From positions 1-23,604 of the forward strand of contig WRAA01000003.1 of the NCBI GenBank assembly GCA_009780445.1: DNA of 23,604 bases. The letters run 5' to 3'. Position numbers and translations under genes: made by a program. Shown here piece by piece: positions 15,263 to 23,541 of this stretch. The notes below the pieces were generated by a model. That model ran no database searches. It saw nothing but the letters and a program-made list of their open reading frames with translations, and was not told the DNA's origin. The stretch's first letter is position 1. Each line of letters opens with the position of its first letter. The stretch is from Defluviitaleaceae bacterium (lineage in GTDB: Bacteria; Bacillota; Clostridia; Lachnospirales; WRAA01).

Positions 15263-16504
15263 ATGTTAGACCTTGAACTTATCGGGCGCACGGCCAAGGA
15301 GATGGCGGCCTACACAGGCAGGCTGGGAAGCAGTGAGAAGGACGCCGTGCTGGCGGCCTGTGCCGACGCGCTGGAGGCGCGGTGCGAAGAGATACTGGCG
15401 GCCAACGCGTTGGATCTGGCCGCCGCCGACCCCGCAAAGGCCGCCTTTCACGACAGGCTGACACTGACGCAGCCGCGCGTGGCGGCCATGGCCCAGGGTC
15501 TGCGCAAGGTTGCGCGGCTGGACGACCCGGCGGGCGAGACGCTCTACATGCGGACTATGCCGAACGGGCTGCAAGTAGGCGAACGCCGCGTGCCGCTGGG
15601 TGTTGTGGCGATAATCTACGAGGCGCGGCCAAACGTAACGGCGGATTCCTTCGGCCTGTGCTTCAAGGCCGGCAACAGCAGCATCCTGCGCGGAGGCTCC
15701 GAGGCTCTGCGCTCCAACACGGCAATCGTGGCCGTGCTGCAGGACGTGCTGGAGCAATACGGCCACCCGCGCGAAGCAGTACAGCTTATCACCGATACAT
15801 CACGCGAAGCCGCGCGCGGCCTCATGACCCTGCGGCGTTACGTAGATGTGCTGATCCCCCGCGGAGGCGCGGATCTCATCAACACTGTTGTGGCGAACAG
15901 CACCGTACCCGTTATCGAAACCGGCGTGGGCAACTGCCACATCTTCGTGGACGAATCGGCCGATCTTGAGACCGCCGCGCAAATTATCATCAACGCCAAG
16001 ACCCAGCGCCCAAGCGTGTGCAACGCCTGCGAAAAGCTGCTGATCCACCGCGGTGTGGCGGCGGAGTTCCTGCCCCGCATATGCGCGGCCTTGGCCGAAA
16101 AAGGCGTGGAGGTACGCGGAGACGCAAGCGTGTGCGAAGCCTTCCCCGCGGCCGCAGCCGCAACGCAGGACGACTGGCCGCGCGAATATCTCGGCTTGGT
16201 GATCGGCATAAAGGTGGCGGAAAGCTTCGACGACGCGGTGCAGCATATCCGCGCCTATTCCTCCGGCCACTCCGAAGCGATTCTTACGCGTGATTACGCC
16301 CTTGCCCACCGCTTTACGGCGGAGGTGGACGCGGCGGCGGTCTACGTAAACGCGTCCACCCGCTTCACCGACGGCGAAGAGTTCGGCCTGGGCGCGGAGA
16401 TCGGCATAAGCACGCAAAAACTGCACGCTCGCGGCCCCATGGGGCTGAAGGCTCTCACGACCACCAAGTTCGTGATCTTCGGCAACGGGCAGTGCAGGCT
16501 CTAG
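15263..16504 (+). CDS. proA: Glutamate-5-semialdehyde dehydrogenase (gamma-glutamyl phosphate reductase)
   Basis: NADPH-dependent reduction of gamma-glutamyl phosphate, second step of proline synthesis, working directly on the unstable ProB product. The 413 residues match the family in length. Visible are VPLGVVAIIYEARPNVTADS, FKAGNSSILRGGSEA, RYVDVLIPRGGADL, the catalytic Cys256 in NACEKLL, AAAVYVNASTRFTDG and a C terminus with GPMGLKALTTTKF. ATG at 15263 follows AAGGAGGA and lies one base after the proB stop, the classic proBA arrangement with coupling. The aminopeptidase gene starts 11 bases after its stop. Confidence 0.97.
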   Translation: MLDLELIGRTAKEMAAYTGRLGSSEKDAVLAACADALEARCEEILAANALDLAAADPAKAAFHDRLTLTQPRVAAMAQGLRKVARLDDPAGETLYMRTMPNGLQVGERRVPLGVVAIIYEARPNVTADSFGLCFKAGNSSILRGGSEALRSNTAIVAVLQDVLEQYGHPREAVQLITDTSREAARGLMTLRRYVDVLIPRGGADLINTVVANSTVPVIETGVGNCHIFVDESADLETAAQIIINAKTQRPSVCNACEKLLIHRGVAAEFLPRICAALAEKGVEVRGDASVCEAFPAAAAATQDDWPREYLGLVIGIKVAESFDDAVQHIRAYSSGHSEAILTRDYALAHRFTAEVDAAAVYVNASTRFTDGEEFGLGAEIGISTQKLHARGPMGLKALTTTKFVIFGNGQCRL

Positions 16505-16515
16505 GGAGGCTATAT

Positions 16516-17916
16516 ATGGCAAAGTTCTGGAACAACGAAGCTATCGACTGGAAGATAGAATTTACCTTCGACGGAGAGGCCAATGTCCTGCGCAAGCCGA
16601 GCATACAGCTCACGGCCGTGCCGGGGCGTGCCGTGATGCAGGCGGATCTGGGTCAACGCGGCAATATCTGCGCGCTTAGCGTAAAGAGGGGCGTTGCCGC
16701 CGCGCTTAATGAGCTGAAACGCATCGGCGCGGAAAGCGTGCTGGTGGACGCGTTTGGCCTGACGGAGCTGATGGGCGCAGACGCAATCGACCCGCTTGTG
16801 ATAGGCGCGAGGCTTGCGGCGCACAAGCCCATAAGCTTCAAGCAGGGCAAGGAGAAGGAACAGGACGAGGACGACAACGGCCTGTGCGTGTACATCGCCT
16901 GTAACGGCACAGATCAGGAGCTGGACGCGATAGCGCGGTACAACGTTGTGGCCGACGGCCTGTGCATTGCGCAGGACATGGTGAACACGCCGCCGAACAA
17001 ACTCACGCCCGATATTATGGCGCGGCAGATCGCCGAACACTGCGCAAAACACGCCATCCCCTGCGATGTGTTCGACGAAAAGTTTATGACACAGCACCGC
17101 ATGGGCGCGTTCCTGGCCGTGGGTATGAGTTCCGGCAACATGCCGCGTATGATAGTCCTGCGCCACATGGGGGACCCCGCAAACCCCGGGGATATCACCG
17201 CGATAATCGGCAAGGCCCTCACCTTCGACACCGGCGGCTACAACCTCAAGCCCGGCTCCGGCATGAAGGAGATGAAGTGCGACATGGCGGGCGGCGCGTC
17301 GGCCTTTGCGGCTGTTATGGCTCTTGCGCGCAACAATGCAAAGGCCAATGTTGTCGCCGTGATACCTGCGGCGGAAAACCGCGTCTCCCGCGAAAGCTTC
17401 CTGCCAAGCGACGTGCTTCACACAATGTCCGGGCGCACCGTGGAGGTCATCAGCACCGACGCGGAAGGCCGCCTGTGCATGTCCGACTGTATGACATATG
17501 CCATCCGGCACGAGAAGGCCACGCGGCTGATCGACATCGCGACCCTCACAGGCTCCGCCGTGGCCGCCTTGGGCAAGAAAACAGCGGCCACCATGTCCAA
17601 CGACGACGCATTCTACGGCCGATTCCTCAACGCGGCCAAGCTTGCGGCGGAACAATATTGGCGTATGCCAAACCACGACGAATACTACCTGATGATAGAA
17701 GGGCAGATTGCCGACATCAAGAACGCGCCGGAGGACGGCTGCGGCATTATGGCGGCCGGGCTGTTCATGGAGTTTTTCGCCGAAGGCCTGCCGTGGATAC
17801 ACATGGACATCGCCGGCACCGCGTTCAGCGCGAAGCCCGGCTATGAATTCCACAAACCCGGCGCGACGGGCGCGGGTATGCAGACGCTTTACGAAATGTT
17901 CGCCGGGCGTATTTAG
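16516..17916 (+). CDS. Leucyl aminopeptidase family protein (M17)
   Basis: Cytoplasmic dinuclear-metal exopeptidase releasing N-terminal residues from peptides. The 466 residues have a divergent N-terminal domain and a conserved catalytic domain. Metal ligands and catalytic residues keep the exact spacing of bovine leucyl aminopeptidase: Lys233 and Asp238 in KALTFDTGG, catalytic Lys245, Asp256 in KCDMAGG, Asp315 and Glu317 with catalytic Arg319 in STDAEGRL. The family segment NTPPNKLTPD lies upstream. ATG at 16516 follows GGGAGG. It sits between proA and yqeG with short gaps, probably in one transcript; with a peptide importer in the same window it fits a peptide-using lifestyle. Confidence 0.95.
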   Translation: MAKFWNNEAIDWKIEFTFDGEANVLRKPSIQLTAVPGRAVMQADLGQRGNICALSVKRGVAAALNELKRIGAESVLVDAFGLTELMGADAIDPLVIGARLAAHKPISFKQGKEKEQDEDDNGLCVYIACNGTDQELDAIARYNVVADGLCIAQDMVNTPPNKLTPDIMARQIAEHCAKHAIPCDVFDEKFMTQHRMGAFLAVGMSSGNMPRMIVLRHMGDPANPGDITAIIGKALTFDTGGYNLKPGSGMKEMKCDMAGGASAFAAVMALARNNAKANVVAVIPAAENRVSRESFLPSDVLHTMSGRTVEVISTDAEGRLCMSDCMTYAIRHEKATRLIDIATLTGSAVAALGKKTAATMSNDDAFYGRFLNAAKLAAEQYWRMPNHDEYYLMIEGQIADIKNAPEDGCGIMAAGLFMEFFAEGLPWIHMDIAGTAFSAKPGYEFHKPGATGAGMQTLYEMFAGRI

Positions 17917-17923
17917 GGTGGTT

Positions 17924-18424
17924 ATGCGGAATTTGTTCCCGGACCTGTATCTCGATTCGGTGTACGACATAGACTATAACTCGCTTGCGGCGGCAGGCAT
18001 CACGAACCTGATCTACGACATCGACAACACCCTGGCGCCCTTCGACACACCGGAGCCGTTCCCCCACACGCTGGAGCTGTTTGCCGCCCTGCGCGGGCAA
18101 GGCTTCGCGATAGCCCTGTTGTCCAACAACAAGCTGGCGCGTGTCGAAGGTTTTGCCGCCGCACTCGCCCACCTGGGCATAAGCTATGTGGCCAAGGCCG
18201 GCAAGCCCGGGCGCAGGGGGCTGGACGCGGCAATGGGCGCGATGGGCGCAAGCCGGGGCAACACCGTGTTGATCGGCGATCAAGTATTCACAGACGTGTG
18301 GTGCGCGCGCAGAAACGGCGTATACTCCATACTGGTGAAGCCGGTAAGCCGCCGGGACGAGCCGGCGGTGAAGCTGAAACGCCTGCCTGAGAAGCTTGTA
18401 CTGTACCTCTATACAAAATTATAA
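17924..18424 (+). CDS. yqeG: YqeG family HAD-IIIA phosphatase
   Basis: Small HAD-superfamily phosphatase (166 residues) of the YqeG family, whose physiological substrate is not established. Motifs: nucleophile and acid Asp32/Asp34 in IYDIDNTLAPFD, motif II LLSNNK, Lys in AKAGKPGRRGL, and motif IV GDQVFTDV. The N terminus LFPDLYLDSVYDID is also typical of the family. There is no cap domain. ATG at 17924 lies 8 bases after the aminopeptidase stop; AGGGTGG upstream is close to the start, so a GTG at 17918 is a possible alternative. In Bacillus the gene sits near yqeH and aroE, but that context is not preserved here. Confidence 0.93.
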   Translation: MRNLFPDLYLDSVYDIDYNSLAAAGITNLIYDIDNTLAPFDTPEPFPHTLELFAALRGQGFAIALLSNNKLARVEGFAAALAHLGISYVAKAGKPGRRGLDAAMGAMGASRGNTVLIGDQVFTDVWCARRNGVYSILVKPVSRRDEPAVKLKRLPEKLVLYLYTKL

Positions 18425-18440
18425 ATCAGGAGTGGAGCCA

Positions 18441-18716
18441 ATGTTTGAGTCGTCTCTGGTAGTCAAGAACTATATGGAAGTCTGCGTGCAAGACACCATG
18501 AAGGTGGTGCTGCCGCGCATGAGGGCGTGTCAGTGCGAACACTGCTATTCAGACACAATGGCCATCGCGCTTAACGATCTGCCGCCGCGCTACATCGTCA
18601 CCCAACGCGGAGAACTCTACTCGAAGCTTTCCAAGCTGCGCCAGCAGTTCGACGTTGACATCGTTTCGGCGGTGACGAAGGCTATCGTGATAGTCGAACG
18701 CGCACCGCGGCATTAG
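18441..18716 (+). CDS. comFB: Late competence development ComFB family protein
   Basis: Small cytoplasmic protein (91 residues) of the ComFB family. Visible are VVKNYMEVCV near the N terminus, the Cys cluster C30-Q-C32-E-H-C35 followed by YSDTMAIALNDLPPRYIVT, and the C-terminal AIVIVERAPRH, all matching the family pattern. The Cys cluster is expected to bind zinc. In Bacillus subtilis comFB lies in the late competence comF operon but is not needed for transformation; ComFB-like domains elsewhere have been linked to cyclic dinucleotide binding, so the role is open. ATG at 18441 follows AGGAG. Its stop overlaps that of the convergent truA gene by 3 bases, and a terminator for this strand lies inside truA. 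Confidence 0.92.
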   Translation: MFESSLVVKNYMEVCVQDTMKVVLPRMRACQCEHCYSDTMAIALNDLPPRYIVTQRGELYSKLSKLRQQFDVDIVSAVTKAIVIVERAPRH

Positions 18717-19462
18717 AGCACATTCGGATACACAACCCCAACCATTGTGAGACCGTTAGCAGGTGCTGTCTGACCTGCTTTTTTTCTGTCCCGCGAGAGC
18801 AGGATCGCGGGGATGCGCTCCTGCGGCAGCTTGCCCAGCCCCACATCCGCCAGGGTGCCGGCGATAATGCGCACCATGTTGTAGAGGAAGCCGCTTCCCG
18901 TCACGCTGATGCTCACGCGGTTTGCCGTCTCCCGAAGGTTTATCTCGAAAATGGTGCGCACGCTTGTTGCGGCACTGCCGCCGGACGCGCAGAAGGCCAT
19001 AAAGTCGTGGGTGCCGACGAAGTGCGCCGCCGCTTGGCGCATTGCCGCGGTGTCAAGCTCCCGGCGGATCTGCCAGGCATAACGGCGGGCGAAAACGTCC
19101 GAACACGGCGAGTTGTCGATCTCGTAGCGGTATGTCTTGGAGGTTGCGTCAATAATTGGGCAGAAGCCGTCGCCAACGCGCCGCGCCGACATTACGCGGA
19201 TGTCCGGCGGCAGGAGGCTGTTCAGCGCGAGGGGCAGACGATCGAGGGGGATGCGCAGATTGTCGCAGACGAAGGCGCAGGGCATGGCCAGAGCGTGTAC
19301 GCCGGCATCGGTGCGCCCGGCGGCGGTAATAACACGGAACGCGCCGAGCCTTCGCTCCAGCGCGTTCTCCAGAACTTCCTGTACAGTGTGCGGGGTATTG
19401 CTCTGCCGTTGCCAGCCGCTGTAGTCCGTGCCGTCGTACTGTATTGTGAGCAGCACCGTCAT
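18713..19462 (-). CDS. truA: tRNA pseudouridine(38-40) synthase TruA
   Basis: Converts uridines 38-40 in the tRNA anticodon stem to pseudouridine. The 249 residues show IQYDGTDYSGWQRQ near the N terminus, the catalytic Asp52 in AAGRTDAGVHA, a KTYRYEID segment, HDFMAFCASGG and GSGFLYNMVRIIAGTL, all family hallmarks. ATG at 19462 is chosen because it overlaps the dapA stop by one base (TGATG), a standard coupling junction, and the fold starts there. It is the last gene of the minus-strand unit. Its 3' end is convergent with comFB and contains on the opposite strand an intrinsic terminator (18758-18785), which encodes part of the RKKAGQTAPANG segment. Confidence 0.96.
   Translation of the reverse strand: MTVLLTIQYDGTDYSGWQRQSNTPHTVQEVLENALERRLGAFRVITAAGRTDAGVHALAMPCAFVCDNLRIPLDRLPLALNSLLPPDIRVMSARRVGDGFCPIIDATSKTYRYEIDNSPCSDVFARRYAWQIRRELDTAAMRQAAAHFVGTHDFMAFCASGGSAATSVRTIFEINLRETANRVSISVTGSGFLYNMVRIIAGTLADVGLGKLPQERIPAILLSRDRKKAGQTAPANGLTMVGVVYPNVL
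18758..18785 (+). terminator. Intrinsic terminator for the plus-strand unit, inside the truA coding region
   Basis: AGCAGGT (18758-18764) pairs with ACCTGCT (18773-18779) around an 8-base loop, followed by seven T (18779-18785). It lies 42 bases after the comFB stop codon and has the form of a Rho-independent terminator on the plus strand, ending the yjfB-malQ-proBA-yqeG-comFB direction. The same DNA encodes truA residues on the minus strand, so it is dual-use sequence. Confidence 0.75.
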
Positions 19463-20343
19463 CAGATCAGGCCGAACTTGGCCATCTCGCGCTTCAGAAC
19501 GGCAAGGCCGGCCTCTGTCATGTCGCACAGCGGGAGGCGGAACGCACCCATGTTCATGCCCATGAGGTTCAGCGCGGTCTTTACGGGTATCGGGTTTGTT
19601 TCGCAGAACAGGGCGCGGACGAGGCCCATTGCGCCGATCTGCATCTTGGCGGCGGCGGCTGTGTCTCCCGCGTGGTACTTGGCCACCATGTCGCGTGTAT
19701 ACTGCGGGATGATGTTGCCCATGACGGAGATCACACCAAGGCCGCCCAAGGACAGCACCGGCACGATATGGTCGTCATTGCCGCTGTAGATGGGGAAGTC
19801 CGGCCCGGCCGCTTCGGCCACTTCGCCGATCTGCACGATATTGCCGGAAGCTTCCTTCACACCGGCAATGTTCGGGATCTTGACAAGCTCCGCATAGGTT
19901 GCGGGCTGGATGTTGCAGGCCGTTCGGCCGGGAACGTTGTAGAGTATCGTAGGCAGGGCGGCGGCCTCTGCAATGGCCGCAAAGTGTTGGACCAGCCCGC
20001 GCTGTGTCGGCTTGTTGTAGTATGGCGTAACGGCCAGACAGCCTTGCGCGCCGGCCTTCGCAACCTGCTTCGCCAGGTGGACGGCGTGGGCGGTGTTGTT
20101 GGAGCCTGCCCCGCCGATAACGGGAACGCGCCCGCCGCTTGCCGACACGGCACACCGCACAACCTCGAACTGCTCGTCGTCACTAAGCGTGACGGATTCG
20201 CCCGTGGTGCCGCATGAGATGATAGCGTCGGTGCCGTTGTCGATCAGGAAGTTAACGAACTTCTCGTAAGCGGGAAGGCCCAGGCTGCCGTCTGCGTTAA
20301 AAGCCACGCACGCCGCCACGCCGCTGCCTGTGAACAATGCCAT
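19462..20343 (-). CDS. dapA: 4-hydroxy-tetrahydrodipicolinate synthase
   Basis: Condenses pyruvate with aspartate semialdehyde, committing carbon to diaminopimelate and lysine. The 293 residues match the family: GTTGESVTLSDDE, a GGAGSNNTAHAV segment, TPYYNKPTQRG, Tyr135 in YNVPGRTACN and the Schiff-base Lys163 in GVKEASGN, then IYSGNDD. ATG at 20343 follows GAGGAG. It begins 14 bases after the stop of asd, which makes its substrate, and its stop codon overlaps the truA start. No riboswitch or attenuator was seen between asd and dapA; the gap is too short for one. Confidence 0.97.
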   Translation of the reverse strand: MALFTGSGVAACVAFNADGSLGLPAYEKFVNFLIDNGTDAIISCGTTGESVTLSDDEQFEVVRCAVSASGGRVPVIGGAGSNNTAHAVHLAKQVAKAGAQGCLAVTPYYNKPTQRGLVQHFAAIAEAAALPTILYNVPGRTACNIQPATYAELVKIPNIAGVKEASGNIVQIGEVAEAAGPDFPIYSGNDDHIVPVLSLGGLGVISVMGNIIPQYTRDMVAKYHAGDTAAAAKMQIGAMGLVRALFCETNPIPVKTALNLMGMNMGAFRLPLCDMTEAGLAVLKREMAKFGLI

Positions 20344-20357
20344 ATTAAATTCTCCTC

Positions 20358-21326
20358 TTATATGAGTTCGGCTATCTGCACGGTGTTAAGTGCCGCGCCC
20401 TTGCGGATGTTGTCGGCCACGCACCAGAGGTTTAGGCCAAACTCCACGCTTTCGTCGCGGCGGATGCGCCCTACGAACACTTCGTCGGTGCCGGAGGCGT
20501 TCAGCGGCATGGGGTAGAGCCGGCTCGCCGGGTCGTCCTGTACCACAAGCCCCGCGCCTTCGCGCAGAACCTTGAACACGTCTGCCATGTCAAACGCGCT
20601 CTCCAGCTCCACATTCATGGACACGCTGTGCGAGTTCAGCACGGGAACACGCACGGTGGTGGCCGTTACGCGCAGGTTCGGCAGACCCATAATCTTGCGC
20701 GTCTCCAGCACCATCTTCATCTCTTCCTTGGTGTAGCCGTTGTCGGTGAACACGTCTATCTGCGGGATAAGGTTGCCCGCTATTGGGTGCTTGAAGTTTG
20801 CGGGCGGCTTGCCCAGCAGCCCCTGCTCCAGGTCGGTTATGCCGGCCATGCCCGCCCCCGACACCGCCTGATATGTAGAGAACACCACGCGCTTGATGCC
20901 GAAGGCGTCCTGCAAGGGTTTGAGGGCGACTACGGACTGGATCGTGGAGCAGTTGGGGTTCGCGATGATACCCTTGTGGAGCTTCGCGTCCTGCGGGTTC
21001 ACCTCCGGCACCACCAGCGGCACGGCTGGATCCATACGCCAGGCGGAGCTGTTGTCGATGACCAACGCGCCCTTTTCGGCGAAGATCGGCGCGAAAGTTT
21101 TCGAAATGTCGCCGCCGGCCGAGAACAGGGCGATGTCGATGCCGTCGGCCGCGCCTTCGGTCAGCTCTTCGACGATAAACTCCTTGCCGTTCACAACAAC
21201 ACAACTTCCGGCGGAACGCGCGGACGAAAACAGGCGCAGATCGTCGTACTTAAAGCCGCGCTGTTCAATCACCTTGATAAACTCGCGCCCCACGTTGCCA
21301 GTTGCGCCTACAATTGCTAAGTTCAT
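20358..21326 (-). CDS. asd: Aspartate-semialdehyde dehydrogenase
   Basis: NADPH-dependent reduction of aspartyl phosphate to aspartate semialdehyde, the branch point for lysine, threonine and methionine. The 322 residues start with the nucleotide-binding loop IVGATGNVGREF, followed by LFSSARSAG, FSAGGDISK and the catalytic Cys126 in NPNCSTIQ. Further segments are YQAVSGAGMAG and, near the C terminus, GRIRRDES with LNLWCVADNIRKGAA. ATG at 21326 follows GGGAGAGG. It lies 40 bases after the CPBP protease gene with no clear own promoter, so it may be read from upstream, followed by dapA. Confidence 0.97.
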   Translation of the reverse strand: MNLAIVGATGNVGREFIKVIEQRGFKYDDLRLFSSARSAGSCVVVNGKEFIVEELTEGAADGIDIALFSAGGDISKTFAPIFAEKGALVIDNSSAWRMDPAVPLVVPEVNPQDAKLHKGIIANPNCSTIQSVVALKPLQDAFGIKRVVFSTYQAVSGAGMAGITDLEQGLLGKPPANFKHPIAGNLIPQIDVFTDNGYTKEEMKMVLETRKIMGLPNLRVTATTVRVPVLNSHSVSMNVELESAFDMADVFKVLREGAGLVVQDDPASRLYPMPLNASGTDEVFVGRIRRDESVEFGLNLWCVADNIRKGAALNTVQIAELI

Positions 21327-21366
21327 ATGAATCCTCTCCCTGTCAATGTATGTGGTGTGGTGCTAT

Positions 21367-22395
21367 TTATATGACGACAGCCGCAAAGATGATGTACATA
21401 ACGACCATCAGCACGAAGCTTGCCGTAACAATGCGCCCACTGTCTCTGTCTGTGTCCGCGTCATTTCCGTAAGGCGGCAGAGCCATTTCGCCGGTGTCCC
21501 GGCTAACGGGCGGCGTGTTGTCCGCGTAGCGCGTGCCGAACTCCTCCCGGAAGAATCTGCGCTTGTTGATGTCGCGGAAGGACTTCAGCAGGATGATCAG
21601 CACAGGCGTGAATATTGCCGCGATAATGCCGTAGGATCTCAAGGATGTCAAGAGCATGTCAGGCGAGGTCATGTCCGGTATGTACACGGTTTCGCCCACG
21701 GCCTGGAGATAGACTTGCGCAAGGAAGCTCAACAGCACCTGGGAGCCGTTGAACACAAGGTGCGCAAATATCGCGGCGAAGATGCTGCGCGTGTAGATCA
21801 CCAGCAGGGCAAAGACGTAACCCAGCAGGAAGGCGTACAGGAACTGTATCGGGTTAAGGTGGAAGATGCCGAAGAACAGGCCGTTGACCAAGGCGGCCTT
21901 GTGAGTGTCCACATTACGGTAATTGCTGAGGACAACCCCGCGCAGGGCGATCTCCTCGAACACCGACGGCACCAGCACGATGACCACAAAGGCGAAACCC
22001 AGGCCGGTGCGCAGTACATCGCCCACAATCTCGCCCACGTTGTTGCCGATGCCCAGAACCAGCATGGTGAGGACGGCAAGCATACTGGCAAGCGGCATGA
22101 CCGTAATGGTGATCAGGGTGATCATGCCGAGGTTCAGCAGGCCGACGGGCCTACACGGGATAACGTCGCGCACCCTCTGCCCCGTCACGGCCAGGTAGAC
22201 CGCGAAGGGCAGCAGGGTGACGCTTATCTGGCCGATCACCAGCGGCACCCCCGGCGCGAACATCAGGCCGGCCGCGCCGACACCCGCTTGGCGCAGGAGG
22301 TTCGCCGCGGCAAAGACGAAGAAGATAAACGCGTTGCCCAGCAGTATGCTGAGCAGCATGTAGTTGTTGGCGACGCGCGGCGAAAGCTTGGGCAT
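21367..22395 (-). CDS. CPBP family intramembrane glutamic endopeptidase (CAAX-like/Abi)
   Basis: Multi-pass membrane protein (342 residues) with the CPBP/CAAX-like protease motifs in order: EEIALRG (Glu147, Glu148, Arg152), the FFGIFH segment with its His, and HLVFN, each placed in or next to a membrane helix as expected of a glutamic intramembrane protease. About six to eight membrane segments are predicted, plus one extra hydrophobic helix at the very C terminus after a polar stretch of about 50 residues rich in Asp, Pro and Arg. Members act in prenyl-protein-like processing, bacteriocin immunity or unknown roles; the substrate here is unknown. ATG at 22395 follows GAGGT six bases upstream. 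It starts 4 bases after the stop of the C39 peptidase gene, so the two proteases are surely co-expressed. Confidence 0.9.
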   Translation of the reverse strand: MPKLSPRVANNYMLLSILLGNAFIFFVFAAANLLRQAGVGAAGLMFAPGVPLVIGQISVTLLPFAVYLAVTGQRVRDVIPCRPVGLLNLGMITLITITVMPLASMLAVLTMLVLGIGNNVGEIVGDVLRTGLGFAFVVIVLVPSVFEEIALRGVVLSNYRNVDTHKAALVNGLFFGIFHLNPIQFLYAFLLGYVFALLVIYTRSIFAAIFAHLVFNGSQVLLSFLAQVYLQAVGETVYIPDMTSPDMLLTSLRSYGIIAAIFTPVLIILLKSFRDINKRRFFREEFGTRYADNTPPVSRDTGEMALPPYGNDADTDRDSGRIVTASFVLMVVMYIIFAAVVI

Positions 22396-22399
22396 AGGT

Positions 22400-23500
22400 C
22401 TACCTCGAAAGGGTCACGGCTTGGCTGCCCATCTGCTCCCACGCGGCTTGAAACGACGCGCGGTTTGCCCTTGCGGCATTGCCCAGAGGGTCGTTGAAGA
22501 ACACGGTGTTGTTGTCGAAGCCTGTGATAACTACGGCGTGCATACGCCATGTGGCGCGGTGCTGGCCTTGGGGAGTCTGTGCCATAAAGAACTGGTACTG
22601 CGGCAGATAGTGGAAGCGTGTGTTAGTGACGATCCACACGGGGATGCCGCGCACCACGAACTGCAGAAGGTCATCAAACTCCGCGCCCGTGAGGTCCACG
22701 GCCTCGTTTGGGAAGTAGCTGCGCAGGAGGTCGAATATCGGGGGGGCGTATACGCCGTAGCCGAACTCCGTTATGTCGTGCATATTGCCGATGAAGCCGT
22801 AGTTGGGGTCGCCCATGTAGACCCGGCCGTTGGCTATGCCGCCCGGCGTGGGATCCCTGCGGACTTCCTCCGCAAGCTGCATCTTGTCTACATCCACCCC
22901 GCGGAAGTTAAGCAGCATCGCAAGGGACGTAACCTCACACCCGCGCGGCAGGGCCGGCAGCTGGTAGATCATCGGCACACCGTATATCATATGTGCCGCG
23001 GGCATGTTCAGTTCCGCCTCCCGCGCCCATAAACGGGCTTGATCGCGGCGGTGGTAGATGTAGGACGCGGGATCCTGCCGCGCGTAGGCCACGGCCTCGC
23101 CGAAGTTCATAAACTCTTCCGACCGGCCGCCTTCGCGGAACACAAAGAACGGCGGATAGTTGTCCCACGCCGCGCCGTTGTGGCCTGTTCGGCGGATGAA
23201 CACATTTTCAAATCCGGCGGAGGCGGCCTGCGCCTGCTCCATCGTATCAAATTCGCCAAGCAGCATCCCGGCGATAAACACCTGGAACTCGCCGCGGTCG
23301 AGGGGAGCGGGCGGGTTTGCCAGCAGCTCGGCATAGATCTCGCGGGCTTCCTCCATACGCGCCAGCGGAACTTGGTTGACAGCATAAACAGCCTCGCCCG
23401 CGGCGGCTTCGCCCCGGGGAAACACAAACATAACCAGCGCGGCGGCTGAAGGTATCACGATTGCCGCAGATATTACGATCGGTATCAGGAACTTCTTCAT
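22400..23500 (-). CDS. Exported or membrane-anchored C39-like cysteine peptidase (YvpB type)
   Basis: The 366 residues start with MKKF and a hydrophobic segment (about 5-28), a signal peptide or anchor. A middle part (about residues 100-165) contains WDNYPPFFVFREGG, a FMNFGEAVAYAR helix and IYHRRDQARLW, a pattern typical of Firmicute C39-like proteins. The peptidase_C39_2 domain follows: VPMIYQLPALPRGCEVTSLAML with catalytic Cys188, a GYGVYAPP segment, and His321 in RMHAVVITGFD followed by FFNDPLG. All three elements of a papain-like site are present. ATG at 23500 follows AGAGGTG. It is the first gene of the CPBP-asd-dapA-truA direction. Upstream is an element-like repeat at 23542. The substrate is unknown; a processing role in the envelope is inferred. 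Confidence 0.9.
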   Translation of the reverse strand: MKKFLIPIVISAAIVIPSAAALVMFVFPRGEAAAGEAVYAVNQVPLARMEEAREIYAELLANPPAPLDRGEFQVFIAGMLLGEFDTMEQAQAASAGFENVFIRRTGHNGAAWDNYPPFFVFREGGRSEEFMNFGEAVAYARQDPASYIYHRRDQARLWAREAELNMPAAHMIYGVPMIYQLPALPRGCEVTSLAMLLNFRGVDVDKMQLAEEVRRDPTPGGIANGRVYMGDPNYGFIGNMHDITEFGYGVYAPPIFDLLRSYFPNEAVDLTGAEFDDLLQFVVRGIPVWIVTNTRFHYLPQYQFFMAQTPQGQHRATWRMHAVVITGFDNNTVFFNDPLGNAARANRASFQAAWEQMGSQAVTLSR

Positions 23501-23541
23501 AGCACCACACCTCTATATCAAATATTCTACACAAATTATCC

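Noticed and set aside
16510..17970. 486-codon minus-strand frame opposite the aminopeptidase gene
   Set aside because: Shadow of the M17 gene, whose metal-site residues are all in place on the plus strand.
20113..20120. GCCGATAA on the plus strand inside dapA
   Set aside because: Coding sequence of the minus-strand gene; no plus-strand gene follows and there is no -35.
21346..22497. 383-codon plus-strand frame antisense to the CPBP protease gene
   Set aside because: Highly skewed His/Gln/Arg composition typical of antisense frames; the minus strand carries a complete motif-bearing protein.
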